Assembly: GCA_029251005.1 (NCBI GenBank)
Contig: JAQXEE010000109.1
Location: 1 to 60,345, forward strand
Direction: 5' to 3'
DNA from: Flavobacteriales bacterium
GTDB taxonomy: Bacteria > Bacteroidota > Bacteroidia > Flavobacteriales_C > GCA-002722245
Length of the DNA stretch: 60,345 bases
Of this stretch, positions 46,501 through 56,276 are shown piece by piece (position 1 is the stretch's first letter; the number at the start of each line of letters is the position of its first letter). The translations under genes and the position numbers were made by a program. A model generated the notes under the pieces. That model made no database searches. It was given only the letters and a program-made list of their open reading frames with translations, and had not been told where the DNA came from.

Positions 46501-46544
46501 TTTTAAATCTTTATGATATTCTTTACTGTATTAACTACCTGATT

Positions 46545-47762
46545 CTAATGATGAATATTTTTCCCTTCTTCCAAATAAGGATGATTTTTAACAACTAAAG
46601 GTCTTCCAGCTAAAGCCTTCAAAACAATAAAAGTAAATATTCCTAAGAAAAGAAAGAAAGATCCTATTTCTAAAATTCCAATACTTGCTTCAGTCTTCAT
46701 AGCACCCGGACTAATCATCATAAAAACATCAATCCAATGGAAAATTATGATTAGACACCCAACAATAACTAAAGCTATTCTATTTCTTTTAGCGTCTGCA
46801 TCCATCAAAGCTAACATTGGAACAGCAAAATTTAGAAAAAACATCCCCCAATACAACCAAGGATAATCATTTATTCTAGCTACATAATATGTAGTTTCTT
46901 CTGGAATATCAGCGTACCAAATTAACATAAACTGAGAGAAGAATAAATAAGTCCATAAAAAAGATAAGGCGAACATCCACTTACCCATATCGTGCAAGTG
47001 ACCATTTTTTGCAATAGTTAACAAACCTTTGCTTTTTAAGAAAATGATTAATAAGGTCGCATAAACCATTCCTACCAACCACATTCCTGAGAATACATAC
47101 CAACCAAATAAAGTAGAGAACCAGTGAGCATCAACTGACATAATTATTTGCCAAGTAATAACCGATGAACCATAACCGAAAATGACAAGAAAAAATGCAG
47201 ATTTGGCAAAATTCTTAAAGTGTAGTCTTGTACCACCTTCTTCATCTTCCTTTAAGGATTGTTTTCTGTAATAATTAACGAAGAACCAAAATGCACCCAT
47301 AAAGAAAATCAAAACTGGCCAATAAAAAGCGGGACTAAAGAAAAATGCTTTATGGTCTAGCAGATGGTCTCCAGAACCTACCTCATAATGTTGCCAATGG
47401 TAGATGTGATGACCACCAACTTGACCCACCGCGATAATTAAAACAACTAATGCCGCCATTAATGGCAGAGCAGACATTATTGCTTCATAAACTCTTTTGA
47501 ATACGACAGACCAAGAAACTTCTGCAGCATACTGTAAGGCAACGAAGAATAACATTGCTAAAGAAATAAAGAAAAAGAAAATGCTGTTAGTCAGTAAACT
47601 AACCCATATTCTTTGAATACTTCCATAATTGTGACCATCCTCAGCAACAAGAGTAGCATACTCATTATTGTCGAAAAGAATACCTAATAAGAATAAGAGT
47701 AAACCTACGACTCCAACTCCTAATGTTATCTTTTTTGTTTTATCCGAAAAAACGTAATCCAT
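46545..47762 (-). CDS. actF: alternative complex III subunit ActF (quinol-cytochrome c oxidoreductase membrane subunit)
   Basis: A 405-residue protein with about ten membrane spans. It belongs to the NrfD-like quinone-binding group, with segments such as HIYHWQHYEVGSGD and KAFFFSPAFYW followed by FSQFMLIWYADIPEETTYY that are typical of ActF in Bacteroidota. Together with ActC it forms the membrane part of complex III and probably takes part in proton movement. It lies between actE and coxB with short spacers. Confidence 0.93.
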   Translation of the reverse strand: MDYVFSDKTKKITLGVGVVGLLLFLLGILFDNNEYATLVAEDGHNYGSIQRIWVSLLTNSIFFFFISLAMLFFVALQYAAEVSWSVVFKRVYEAIMSALPLMAALVVLIIAVGQVGGHHIYHWQHYEVGSGDHLLDHKAFFFSPAFYWPVLIFFMGAFWFFVNYYRKQSLKEDEEGGTRLHFKNFAKSAFFLVIFGYGSSVITWQIIMSVDAHWFSTLFGWYVFSGMWLVGMVYATLLIIFLKSKGLLTIAKNGHLHDMGKWMFALSFLWTYLFFSQFMLIWYADIPEETTYYVARINDYPWLYWGMFFLNFAVPMLALMDADAKRNRIALVIVGCLIIIFHWIDVFMMISPGAMKTEASIGILEIGSFFLFLGIFTFIVLKALAGRPLVVKNHPYLEEGKNIHH

Positions 47763-47790
47763 TTCTTATGGTATTTTTATCAATTAAATA

Positions 47791-48549
47791 TTAAATATTA
47801 TCTGTGACAGTCGAATCAGACACAACAGAGCTAACTGGAACCTTTCCATTTCGAAGCTCTTCAAGCTTGTTACCTTGTAATGTTTGAACATACTGAACGA
47901 TTTTCCATCTCTTCTCTTCAGTAATCTGAGAAGAGTGACTACCCATCATCCCTTTACCGTAGAAAATGGTATAATAAATTTCCCCTACACTCAAATCTTT
48001 TGTTGTACCAACATTATAAGCAGGTGGCTTTAAAAACAAATCTTTTTTAACTAGAGCTCCACCTCCATCTCCCTTTTCGCCATGGCAATGATCACAAAAT
48101 ATCTCATAATAAACTTTTCCTTCGAACAAAGAGGTTTCAGAATAAGGAATTGGCATTTTAACAGACTTTGCGAGATCTCTATTCCCTTTGGCTATCGTAA
48201 AAGGTTTTTTACCTTGAGCTACAGATCCATCAACAGGTTTTCTTGTAACTATTCCTGTTTTAAAAATATCATATAATTCATTAACCTCACTAATTAATGC
48301 AGGTTTTGCAGAATCAGCTGTTTCTTCAAAACCTAGTTTTTTTAGATTCCTCTCGAAAAAATCAATTGAATCAATATCAAACTTTTTCAAATAAGCTTCA
48401 TATCCAATTGATCTATACATGTCCGGCATAAATTCAACACCTGGACTGTTTGGATCTTCAGTACACGAGACTAAACCAAGTAATGCGAAGGCACTAACAG
48501 CCAGTTTAGAATAAGCGTAATGGGCAATTTTTTGATAAGAAATTTTCAT
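47791..48549 (-). CDS. actE: alternative complex III monohaem cytochrome ActE
   Basis: The 252-residue product is a lipoprotein (lipobox LVSC, Cys29) with one class I cytochrome c domain. Its haem site is Cys152-Asp-His-Cys155-His156, in YYEIFCDHCHGEKGDG, and the likely axial methionine is in YGKGMMGSHSSQI. The N-terminal 120 residues resemble the MPDMYRSIGYEAY part found in other ActE. It should carry electrons from ActA towards the oxidase CoxB. Confidence 0.93.
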   Translation of the reverse strand: MKISYQKIAHYAYSKLAVSAFALLGLVSCTEDPNSPGVEFMPDMYRSIGYEAYLKKFDIDSIDFFERNLKKLGFEETADSAKPALISEVNELYDIFKTGIVTRKPVDGSVAQGKKPFTIAKGNRDLAKSVKMPIPYSETSLFEGKVYYEIFCDHCHGEKGDGGGALVKKDLFLKPPAYNVGTTKDLSVGEIYYTIFYGKGMMGSHSSQITEEKRWKIVQYVQTLQGNKLEELRNGKVPVSSVVSDSTVTDNI

Positions 48550-48560
48550 CTTTTTACTCT

Positions 48561-49082
48561 TTATGCCTTATTAATTTCAATAGCACCTGTAGACATCAAC
48601 GCTTCAATTAAAGCATCCTCATTCATTCCTGCATCAGCAGTTTCAATTTCCATAACAAACTTATCATCAGTTGTTCTTGGGTCAGGATTTTTAGCAGTCA
48701 AACCAGGTAGTGTTTTATTTCTCAAGAAATAAGTAATTGCCATTCCATGAGCTGTGCAAAGCACAGTTATCTCAAATGTAATTGGAATGAATGCAGGAAT
48801 ATTTTGATAAAAGTAATAGTTAGGTTTACCACCAATATTCATTGGCCAATCTTGGATCATGAAATAATACATCCCAACTAAGGCTAATAACATTCCTGAA
48901 AGACCATAAATAAAAGCACAAACCGCTAATCTAGTTTTTCTAATTCCGATAACAGGATCAATCCCATGAATTGGAAATGGAGAAAACACATCTTTAATTT
49001 TCACTCCTTTCTCAACTAAACTTTCCGCTCCGTGTAGTAGAGTAGCGTCGTCGTCGTACATTGCATAAATCTTATTGCTCAT
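48561..49082 (-). CDS. actD: alternative complex III subunit ActD (DUF3341)
   Basis: A 173-residue protein with two membrane spans (about 58-80 and 98-118) and soluble ends. MYDDDATLLHGAESLVEKG and DVFSPFPIHGIDPVIGIRKTRL are the usual DUF3341 motifs. The C-terminus ends in a small domain with EALMSTGAIEINKA. It lies 11 bases before actE and 21 bases after actC in a tight operon. Confidence 0.93.
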   Translation of the reverse strand: MSNKIYAMYDDDATLLHGAESLVEKGVKIKDVFSPFPIHGIDPVIGIRKTRLAVCAFIYGLSGMLLALVGMYYFMIQDWPMNIGGKPNYYFYQNIPAFIPITFEITVLCTAHGMAITYFLRNKTLPGLTAKNPDPRTTDDKFVMEIETADAGMNEDALIEALMSTGAIEINKA

Positions 49083-49103
49083 AACTGAAGCTCTAAATAT
49101 TAT

Positions 49104-50603
49104 TTACTCTTGTTCTTTATTTTCTTCACTTTCTGCATCGTCAGAACTTTCCTCCGAAGAATCATCTGATGCAGGTGCATTTCCAGCTTCTGATGGTGTA
49201 AATTCATTCTCTACATTGAAAACTGTTGATTTGGCTTTTTTTACTCCAAATTCTCCAGTTGCCCTTAAAATTGTTTTCACTTCATTTAAGGCAAGTACTG
49301 GGAAAACTCTTGAGTAAAGTAAAAACAGAACAAAAAACAGACCGATAGTTCCTAGGAAAACTCCCATATCTACATAAGTAGGATGAAATTGTGTCCATGA
49401 AGAGGTTATGTAATCTCTATGAATAGAAGTAACAATAATAACAAACCTTTCGAACCACATACCTATGTTAACTATGATAGATAAAATAAAAGTTATAACT
49501 AGATTTCTTCTTATTTTCTTAAACCACATTAGCTGAGGCGAAATAACGTTACAAGTCATCATCGCAGCGTATGCCCACCAATATGGTCCAGTTGCTCTGT
49601 TCATAAAAGCGTAACCTTCATACTCAACACCAGAATACCAAGCAACAAACAACTCAGTCAAATATGCTACACCTACCATCGATCCCGTAAGCATAATAAT
49701 GATGTTCATATATTCGATATGTTTCAAAGTAATATAATCCTCCAACTTTAAAACCTTTCTCATTATTAACATTAGTGTCAACACCATTGCAAACCCTGAG
49801 AAAACAGCACCTGCAACAAAGTAAGGTGGAAAAATCGTTGTATGCCAACCAGGAATAACTGATGTTGCAAAATCCATGGATACAATAGAGTGAACGGAGA
49901 ATACTAAAGGCGTAGCCAAACCAGCTAATACAAGAGAAACTTCTTCAAATCTATTCCAATGCTTTGCGTTCCCAGACCATCCGAATGCCAAAATTGAGTA
50001 AATCTTTTTAGGTAAAGGCTTGATCATTCTATCTCTGACAGACGCAAAATCAGGAACTAAACCTATGTACCAGAATACTAATGATACAGAAAAATATGTT
50101 GATATTGCGAAAACATCCCAAAGCAGTGGTGAGTTGAAATTTGGCCACAAGGAACCGAATTGATTCGGTAATGGTAATACCCAATACGCTTGCCAAATTC
50201 TACCCATGTGAATACCAGGAAACAATGCTGCCATCATAACGGCAAAGATTGTCATTGCCTCTGCAGAACGGTTAATTGCCATTCTCCACCTTTGACGAAA
50301 TAGTAAAAGTACGGCAGATATAAGGGTTCCAGCGTGACCGATACCTACCCACCAAACAAAGTTAGTAATATCCCAAGCCCAACCTACAGTCTTGTTTAAT
50401 CCCCAAACTCCAATCCCTACACCTATTGTGTAAAGAATATTACCTATCCCCCAAAGAGCAAGTAAACCGGCTAATCCAAATACGAAATACCATAATGAAT
50501 TTGCTTTACCTTCAATAGGTGCGCAAACATCTTCAGTGATGTCGTTGTACGACTTCTCTCCAAGGATTAAGGGTTCTCTAATTTCAGCTTCTACGACGTG
50601 CAT
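49104..50603 (-). CDS. actC: alternative complex III subunit ActC (NrfD-like quinol-binding)
   Basis: This 499-residue protein has about ten spans and binds menaquinol next to the iron-sulfur subunit ActB. The NrfD/PsrC-like pattern is clear: WWVGIGHAGTLISAVLLL, FPGIHMGRIWQAYW and HSIVSMDFATSVIPGWHTTIFPP in the core, WERFVIIVTSIHRDY near the end. Beyond about residue 465 is an acidic, serine-rich tail of 30 residues (NAPASDDSSEESSDDAESEE) on the cytoplasmic side, not part of the fold. It is read together with actB and actD. Confidence 0.95.
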   Translation of the reverse strand: MHVVEAEIREPLILGEKSYNDITEDVCAPIEGKANSLWYFVFGLAGLLALWGIGNILYTIGVGIGVWGLNKTVGWAWDITNFVWWVGIGHAGTLISAVLLLFRQRWRMAINRSAEAMTIFAVMMAALFPGIHMGRIWQAYWVLPLPNQFGSLWPNFNSPLLWDVFAISTYFSVSLVFWYIGLVPDFASVRDRMIKPLPKKIYSILAFGWSGNAKHWNRFEEVSLVLAGLATPLVFSVHSIVSMDFATSVIPGWHTTIFPPYFVAGAVFSGFAMVLTLMLIMRKVLKLEDYITLKHIEYMNIIIMLTGSMVGVAYLTELFVAWYSGVEYEGYAFMNRATGPYWWAYAAMMTCNVISPQLMWFKKIRRNLVITFILSIIVNIGMWFERFVIIVTSIHRDYITSSWTQFHPTYVDMGVFLGTIGLFFVLFLLYSRVFPVLALNEVKTILRATGEFGVKKAKSTVFNVENEFTPSEAGNAPASDDSSEESSDDAESEENKEQE

Positions 50604-50630
50604 CGATATAACTTTTTAGTTAAATTCTTA

Positions 50631-53600
50631 TTAAACGTTTCTTACTTTTGTTTGATAGTAGATATTAGGCTGTGTACCAATCTCTTCCATCAATAAGTAA
50701 GCTCTATCATCATTCTTTTTATCACTTACAGCGTGTTCTCTATTGTTAAGATCTCCAAACTTAATACCATCGGTAGGGCAAGAAGAAGAACAAGCCGTTT
50801 CGATAGCCCCATCTTGAACAGGAATACCATCAATCTTCGCTTCTAACTTTCCTGCCTGGATTCTTTGAACACACATACTACATTTTTCCATAACCCCTCT
50901 AGATCTTACAACAACATCTGGATTAAGAACCATTCTTCCTAAGTCATCTTGCTGATGATTTACCTTAGCGAAATCAGGAAATGCAGGGATATTTAAATCG
51001 TCATACTGAAACCAGTTGAAACGACGTACTTTATAAGGACAGTTATTAGCACAATATCTAGTACCAACACATCTATTATATGTCATTTGGTTTAGACCTT
51101 CGTCAGAATGCGTTGTAGCAGCTACTGGACAAACAGTCTCACAAGGAGCGTGATTACAATGTTGACACATTAAAGGTTGATAAACAACACTTAAATCATC
51201 TCCTGAATCAGCAACTTCTGCATCAGCATATTCAGTCAAAGTGTTAAGATCGGACAAATCGTCTACTAGAACATCTTTATCATCAGTAGTAACATGAGAT
51301 GAATAATATCTGTCTACTCTTAACCAATGCATTTCTCGGCTTCTCCTTACTTCATCTTTTCCAACAACGGCAACGTTGTTTTCTAAATGACAAGCAGTAA
51401 CACATGCCCCACAACCAATACAAAGATTAAGATCAATTGAGAGTCCCCACCTATGACCTAAGTCGATAGCATGCTCTTCCCATAAATCCAGTTGCCTAGT
51501 TGTTTTCTCATCACCATAAGAATCTGCAATTAACACAGTTTCATTATATCCACCTTTTTCTTTTGCGGCACCCTGTTGCTCTAAAAATGTAGAAAGAGCA
51601 GTTTCGTTTACTAACTTTCTTCCCATCATTGTATGATGGGTTTGAGTAGTAGCCATAGGATAACGTGCACCTTCTAAAACTGCAACAGTAACACCTGAAG
51701 AAATAGTATTAGAAACCCATAAGTCTTGCGATTGTAATGGAAAAACATTTTTTCCGATTGTATTTTTCTCTGAATTTCCTGCATCGAACAAATCACCTAA
51801 CCATTCTTGTCTTGTAAAAACTTCAGTACCCTTTTTACCATAACCAACAGCAATACCGATTGTACCAAGTGCTTGTCCAGGTTGGGCAACTACTGGAAGA
51901 GTAACAGTTGATTCACCAACAGTTACAGTTAAAACCTTTGCAGGCGATTCTTGTCCAATATATAAGAAATCTCTTCTTGTCGCTTTTGTGTCTTCTAAAT
52001 CAAATAATTCTAAAACATCAACCGGATTCATGGCGATGTAATTATCATAAGTCATTTTTGAAATAGGATCAGGCAATTCATGTAACCAAGGGTTAAATGA
52101 TTGGTCACCATTACCTAAACCAGTCTTAACATATAATTCAAGTTCAAATTTTCCAGAGGGGGTAACAGAGGCCTGGCTTACTGCATTAGTGATAACTGCA
52201 CTAGAAATACCAGATGAAATAATTGAAACTGGTTCAGAACTAGAATCTTCTATTTCTGATGTTGTGTCACTTACTGACGCAGGTGCAGAATCAAAAGTAT
52301 TACTTAAGAAATAACCGTCGTGAACAGCGTTAATCCAACTAGCTTCAGTACCTAAGAAAGATTTTGCAGTTGATTTGACGAATACTTCAAAAGTGTTTTC
52401 GTTTCCCGACCAATTTAATAAAGACTCTTGCCACTGACGTGTTCTAAATAATGGATTGATAACAGGTTGAACAAATGCATATTCACCTTTAGTTGGATTT
52501 AATACATCCCAAGATTCTAGATAATGAGAAGAAGGAGCAAAATAATCCGCTTTGTCTCCAGTCTCATCTAAACGATCACCAGTGTAAACAACTGTTCCAA
52601 CTTTAGATAATGCTTCGTCAAAACTTAATGATGATGGGGCAACGTAAGAAGGATTTAATCCTACAATTATAAGAGCGCTAACTTCACCAGCACTCATTTC
52701 TTTGGCTAGTTTAGAAAATGCGACATCACTACCTTTTCTTGTATAAACCTCTTTATCAAGATCAATAGTTGCACCGTAATTATTTAATTTATCATTTATA
52801 GCATTCACTAAGATTTGAATGCCACCATTATTAGATCCTGCGATTACCAAAGACTCACCCTTTGTAGCTAGTAAAGATTCAGCAGCTTTATCTAATTTTA
52901 ATTTTAATTTATCGGAAACCTTACCTGTAGTGTCTCCTCCAACTTTACCATAAATATATTTTACAGCTTCAGCTATTTCAGAAGGTTTTAATGCACCACG
53001 AATATCAGCAGCAGAACCAGAAAGTGATAATGTTGTTTCAAATTGGAAGTGCTTACTCATCCAATCTCCGTCTGGTTTCCTATTCGAGGAATAGTCTTTA
53101 GTGTATGTTAATGCATTTAACCAAGTATTTAAGAAATCTGCACTGAAACTTACGATTGTTTTTGCTTTATCGAAATTGTAGGTAGGTAATACTCTTCTTC
53201 CAAAAGTTTTTTGATTTGCATCTAATATTCCAGAAGCAGAAATCGCATCATATGTTACATGTTCGAAACTTCCACCTTGAGCTCCAATAAAAGCGCCAAA
53301 ATGATCAACAGTACCCTTAGAGGCAGGTGAGATAATAGTGTTAGAAAGTAAAACTACTTTACCTCCGTTGGATGCAGCACTTCTTAAGTTTTGTGCAACC
53401 TCTTTATCAACAATTCCCCAATTTAGATTTTTGGCCCAAGATTCACCAATTTTCTTAGCAGGTCCTTTGGCTCTTTTTGAGTCATACAAACTTAATACAG
53501 ATGAATTGACTCTTGCATTAACAGCACCTTTACTAGTTGGAGCGTTGTAATTACCTTCAATAAGAATTGGTCTACCTTCTCTAGTTTTTATTCTTATGGA

Positions 53601-53915
53601 AGCTAAGTCTAAACCGTCAAAAAAAGTTGACGAATAGTAATTGGCAACTCCAGGAGTTAGATCTTCTGGTTTATTTAAAAAAGGAATAGATTTAGTAACA
53701 GGAGCCTCACATGCAGCTAAAGTTGCTGCAGTCACTGAGAATCCTAAAACTTTTAAGAAATCACGTCTGTTAGTAGGAGAAGAGTCTTCACTTGCGTTTC
53801 CAACGAATTCATCCACAGGAACGTATTCCGAAAATTCTTTTTTACTTGACTCAACAAATTCGGGAGCTTGTTCTAACTCCTCAATGCCTTTCCAGTATTT
53901 TTTAGTATCAGCCAT
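50631..53915 (-). CDS. actB: alternative complex III subunit ActB (molybdopterin-oxidoreductase-like plus FeS domains)
   Basis: ActB has 1094 residues. At about 50-69 a twin-arginine-type signal (NRRDFLKVLGFSVTAA) ends in LAAC, a possible lipid-anchored Cys69. The large middle part resembles a molybdopterin oxidoreductase, which in ActB proteins lacks the cofactor. The C-terminal part (about 835-1050) has cysteine groups for four iron-sulfur clusters: CIGCGACVTACH, CQHCNHAPCETVCP, CVGTRYCANNCPYKVRRF and CSMCVQRIQ with a later CSSSCP. This is the electron wire between the quinol site of ActC and the haems of ActA. There is a low-complexity Ser-rich stretch (about 555-590). Confidence 0.95.
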   Translation of the reverse strand: MADTKKYWKGIEELEQAPEFVESSKKEFSEYVPVDEFVGNASEDSSPTNRRDFLKVLGFSVTAATLAACEAPVTKSIPFLNKPEDLTPGVANYYSSTFFDGLDLASIRIKTREGRPILIEGNYNAPTSKGAVNARVNSSVLSLYDSKRAKGPAKKIGESWAKNLNWGIVDKEVAQNLRSAASNGGKVVLLSNTIISPASKGTVDHFGAFIGAQGGSFEHVTYDAISASGILDANQKTFGRRVLPTYNFDKAKTIVSFSADFLNTWLNALTYTKDYSSNRKPDGDWMSKHFQFETTLSLSGSAADIRGALKPSEIAEAVKYIYGKVGGDTTGKVSDKLKLKLDKAAESLLATKGESLVIAGSNNGGIQILVNAINDKLNNYGATIDLDKEVYTRKGSDVAFSKLAKEMSAGEVSALIIVGLNPSYVAPSSLSFDEALSKVGTVVYTGDRLDETGDKADYFAPSSHYLESWDVLNPTKGEYAFVQPVINPLFRTRQWQESLLNWSGNENTFEVFVKSTAKSFLGTEASWINAVHDGYFLSNTFDSAPASVSDTTSEIEDSSSEPVSIISSGISSAVITNAVSQASVTPSGKFELELYVKTGLGNGDQSFNPWLHELPDPISKMTYDNYIAMNPVDVLELFDLEDTKATRRDFLYIGQESPAKVLTVTVGESTVTLPVVAQPGQALGTIGIAVGYGKKGTEVFTRQEWLGDLFDAGNSEKNTIGKNVFPLQSQDLWVSNTISSGVTVAVLEGARYPMATTQTHHTMMGRKLVNETALSTFLEQQGAAKEKGGYNETVLIADSYGDEKTTRQLDLWEEHAIDLGHRWGLSIDLNLCIGCGACVTACHLENNVAVVGKDEVRRSREMHWLRVDRYYSSHVTTDDKDVLVDDLSDLNTLTEYADAEVADSGDDLSVVYQPLMCQHCNHAPCETVCPVAATTHSDEGLNQMTYNRCVGTRYCANNCPYKVRRFNWFQYDDLNIPAFPDFAKVNHQQDDLGRMVLNPDVVVRSRGVMEKCSMCVQRIQAGKLEAKIDGIPVQDGAIETACSSSCPTDGIKFGDLNNREHAVSDKKNDDRAYLLMEEIGTQPNIYYQTKVRNV

Positions 53916-53957
53916 AGCTTTAATATCTGCTATATTTTTGTTAATTAACTTACTTTA

Positions 53958-55349
53958 TTAATAGTGACATTTTGCACATTCTAAGCCACCGATCTTTTCA
54001 ACTGTAAAGTTGAACTCCTCATCACGTTTGTAAGCCTCTTTAAACTCATCGTGCATTTTTTCATAGTAACCATTGGGTTTTCCTGAAAATTTCAATTCTT
54101 GATTGATTCCTGTCTCTCTATGGCAATTTATACACCATCCCATTGTTAAAGGTGCATATTGTTCAGCTGTTTGCATTTCCTCAACTGGACCGTGACACTC
54201 TTTACATTCAAGACCACCTACTACAACGTGCTGCGAATGATTGAAATAAACAAAATCTTGTAAATTATGAACTTTCACCCATTCAATAGGGTCTCCTTTC
54301 GCAACTTGTTGGTCGTGATAAACAATTTCTCCCGCCTCATTTTTTACTTTGTTACCATCGGTATCAACATCAAAATAACCACTACCATGCTCAAACTTAA
54401 CAGCGTCGTAAATCTTTTGTATTTGAGCAGCTGATTCAGGACAATCTTCTTTTTCATTTACATACTTATGACAGTTCATACAAACGTTGGCAGAAGGTAT
54501 TAAGGCATGTTTAGATTCTAATGTTCCTGAGTGACAATATTTACAATCAATTTCGTTTTGACCTGCATGAATATCATGCCGAAATTCAATTGGTTGAGAC
54601 GGATGGTAATTCTCTACATTTTCAGTATTTTCAAAACCATTACCTCCAAATACACCTATATTCATTAGATCGTTCCAACCACCAGGGATAATCCCGAAGA
54701 CTAAGAAAGCAATTACTATAAGTCCAAATTTTATTTTATTTTTTACTGCAAATTCTCCTATCGCTTCCCAAAATGAAAGAGCTTCTTTAGCTTCATTACC
54801 GTCTCTAAGAGCTGCCGCATTTTTGAGTGATCTATTAATACCCGAAAAAATAACAATGATTAACAATGCTAAACCAATGACACCAAAGATTAACAGCATG
54901 TTTGTTCCTCTTTCTGGTTTTTTTGCTGGTATACAAGGCATTAATGCGTTATCGCTAACCCCTACTGGCTTCGGCGCCCATGTTGTAATGTACTCAACTA
55001 CGTCATCTAGCTGTTGATTTGACATCCATTCAAATGCTGACATTGAAGCACCATTCCACTTTTTATAAATTGCGTTTGAATAAGCCTCTCCAGTTGCTCT
55101 TAATTTGTTGTTATTACGAATCCATTTTTTAATCCAATCAACACTTGGAGCTCGTTCTCCAATACCCATCAAAGCTGGACCGGTTGCATCCTTTTTCATG
55201 TTGTGACATGAAGTACAGTTAGCGTCAAACAATTTAGCCCCCGCTTCAGCGTTACCTTGTGCAACAACAGACTGTGTGAAAATCATAAACAATACTGGAA
55301 GTAAAATCGATGATATTTTTCGCATTGTGTTTTTAAATAGTTTCATCAA
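53958..55349 (-). CDS. actA: alternative complex III multihaem cytochrome ActA
   Basis: The 463-residue protein has six CxxCH haem sites: residues 45-49, 269-273, 290-294, 382-386, 406-410 and 458-462. The first lies in a small class I domain after a signal peptide (MRKISSILLPVLFMIFTQ from an inner Met9; cut near VVAQ). Two spans (about 151-170 and 207-222) separate it from a five-haem domain. ActA thus joins a monohaem domain and the classical pentahaem part. It receives electrons from ActB and passes them to ActE or directly to the oxidase. First gene of the operon; the start could be 55349 or the inner ATG at 55325. Confidence 0.93.
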   Translation of the reverse strand: MMKLFKNTMRKISSILLPVLFMIFTQSVVAQGNAEAGAKLFDANCTSCHNMKKDATGPALMGIGERAPSVDWIKKWIRNNNKLRATGEAYSNAIYKKWNGASMSAFEWMSNQQLDDVVEYITTWAPKPVGVSDNALMPCIPAKKPERGTNMLLIFGVIGLALLIIVIFSGINRSLKNAAALRDGNEAKEALSFWEAIGEFAVKNKIKFGLIVIAFLVFGIIPGGWNDLMNIGVFGGNGFENTENVENYHPSQPIEFRHDIHAGQNEIDCKYCHSGTLESKHALIPSANVCMNCHKYVNEKEDCPESAAQIQKIYDAVKFEHGSGYFDVDTDGNKVKNEAGEIVYHDQQVAKGDPIEWVKVHNLQDFVYFNHSQHVVVGGLECKECHGPVEEMQTAEQYAPLTMGWCINCHRETGINQELKFSGKPNGYYEKMHDEFKEAYKRDEEFNFTVEKIGGLECAKCHY

Positions 55350-55666
55350 GTACTTGATTTTTTTTGTCTCTCAATAAAAGCCATTTTTGGCTTGGACATA
55401 AAATTAACACAAAAGCGTCGCTTTACCTGATATTAATCCGCTTCTTATCTTGCAGTATACTAATTTAAAACGATTCTAAATAAGAACTTAAACCCTTGTA
55501 TCTACTTGCAAAACCCTGACAAACAACACCTTAAATCAATAATGAAATGTCATAATTTTGTCATTCTATCTTTAGTAAGAAATGTATGAAGGATAAAGAA
55601 AACTCTATTAAATTCTTAGAGAAACATTAAAATTTCCAGGAATCTAATGCTTTTAAAAAAGCAGAA
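55350..55666 (-). promoter_or_regulatory. 317-base spacer upstream of actA
   Basis: This region must carry the promoter of the respiratory operon, but no exact TTTG / TAnnTTTG pair was found on the minus strand. A small hairpin (AAGCCA and TGGCTT, 55378-55393) lies about 30 bases before the actA start and is followed by TTATTG, so it could act on the leader transcript. No reading frame of note is present. Confidence 0.4.
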
Positions 55667-56212
55667 TTACTTCCTTAATGGTAATATTAAAAGAGAATCA
55701 ATTTTAGAAATAAACATATCCTCACATTCTATTTTATATGGTGAATCTATTTGATCCGGAACAATAAAAACAAACGGAAAATCGTCTTTAATTTGATTTT
55801 TAATCTTTTCGGCTTCAAACCTAGTTCTAGAATTCCCAGCTCTAACTTTAATAGTGGGAGCTTGCCACATTTTATAGACAGGTATATGTGGATAAGCAAT
55901 TAAGAACTGATTGTAATGCTTATTTGCCTTTTCTTTACAGTCTTGTCCTGAACACGAGAAAAGTTGAACACGATATCCATTTACCAATTTAGGACAAGAA
56001 TTTTGATTTATCTTTTTTTGTAATGCTTGAGTAGCAAAATAAAAAGAATCCAAATATTCAACACATTTACCAGGAGGTAAAGACACAAAAACCTCTTTGA
56101 TTGAATCATTCTTTAATTGCAAAGAATCGGAGTAAAGAACTAAAGAATCATACTGGGCAACTGTAATTTTTGCCACAAAAACTATTAATCCTAAAATGTT
56201 AATTATTCTCAT
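55667..56212 (-). CDS. SPOR-like domain protein, exported
   Basis: The protein is 181 residues from the ATG at 56212, giving a signal peptide (MRIINILGLIVFVAKITVAQ). A frame extending to 56257 would start inside the infB terminator and is unlikely. Residues about 85-165 resemble a SPOR peptidoglycan-binding domain: NGYRVQLFSCSGQD, a helix with KHYNQFLIAYP, and KVRAGNSRTRFEAEKIKNQI, which matches the V-R-V-G-x-F-x-x-x-x-A pattern. The role is unknown, perhaps in the envelope. It lies 30 bases after the infB terminator, with little room for a promoter of its own. Confidence 0.7.
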   Translation of the reverse strand: MRIINILGLIVFVAKITVAQYDSLVLYSDSLQLKNDSIKEVFVSLPPGKCVEYLDSFYFATQALQKKINQNSCPKLVNGYRVQLFSCSGQDCKEKANKHYNQFLIAYPHIPVYKMWQAPTIKVRAGNSRTRFEAEKIKNQIKDDFPFVFIVPDQIDSPYKIECEDMFISKIDSLLILPLRK

Positions 56213-56241
56213 ACTTTTAAATCCTAGGCAGAAATTATACC

Positions 56242-56273
56242 AAAAAAAGCTTCGCAATTGCGAAGCTTTTTTT
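56242..56273 (-). terminator. palindromic terminator after infB
   Basis: A perfect palindrome of 32 bases: AAAAAAAGCTTCGCAA (56242-56257) is directly followed by its complement (56258-56273). It begins four bases after the infB stop and ends in a T run on the minus strand. Confidence 0.85.
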
Positions 56274-56276
56274 GGG

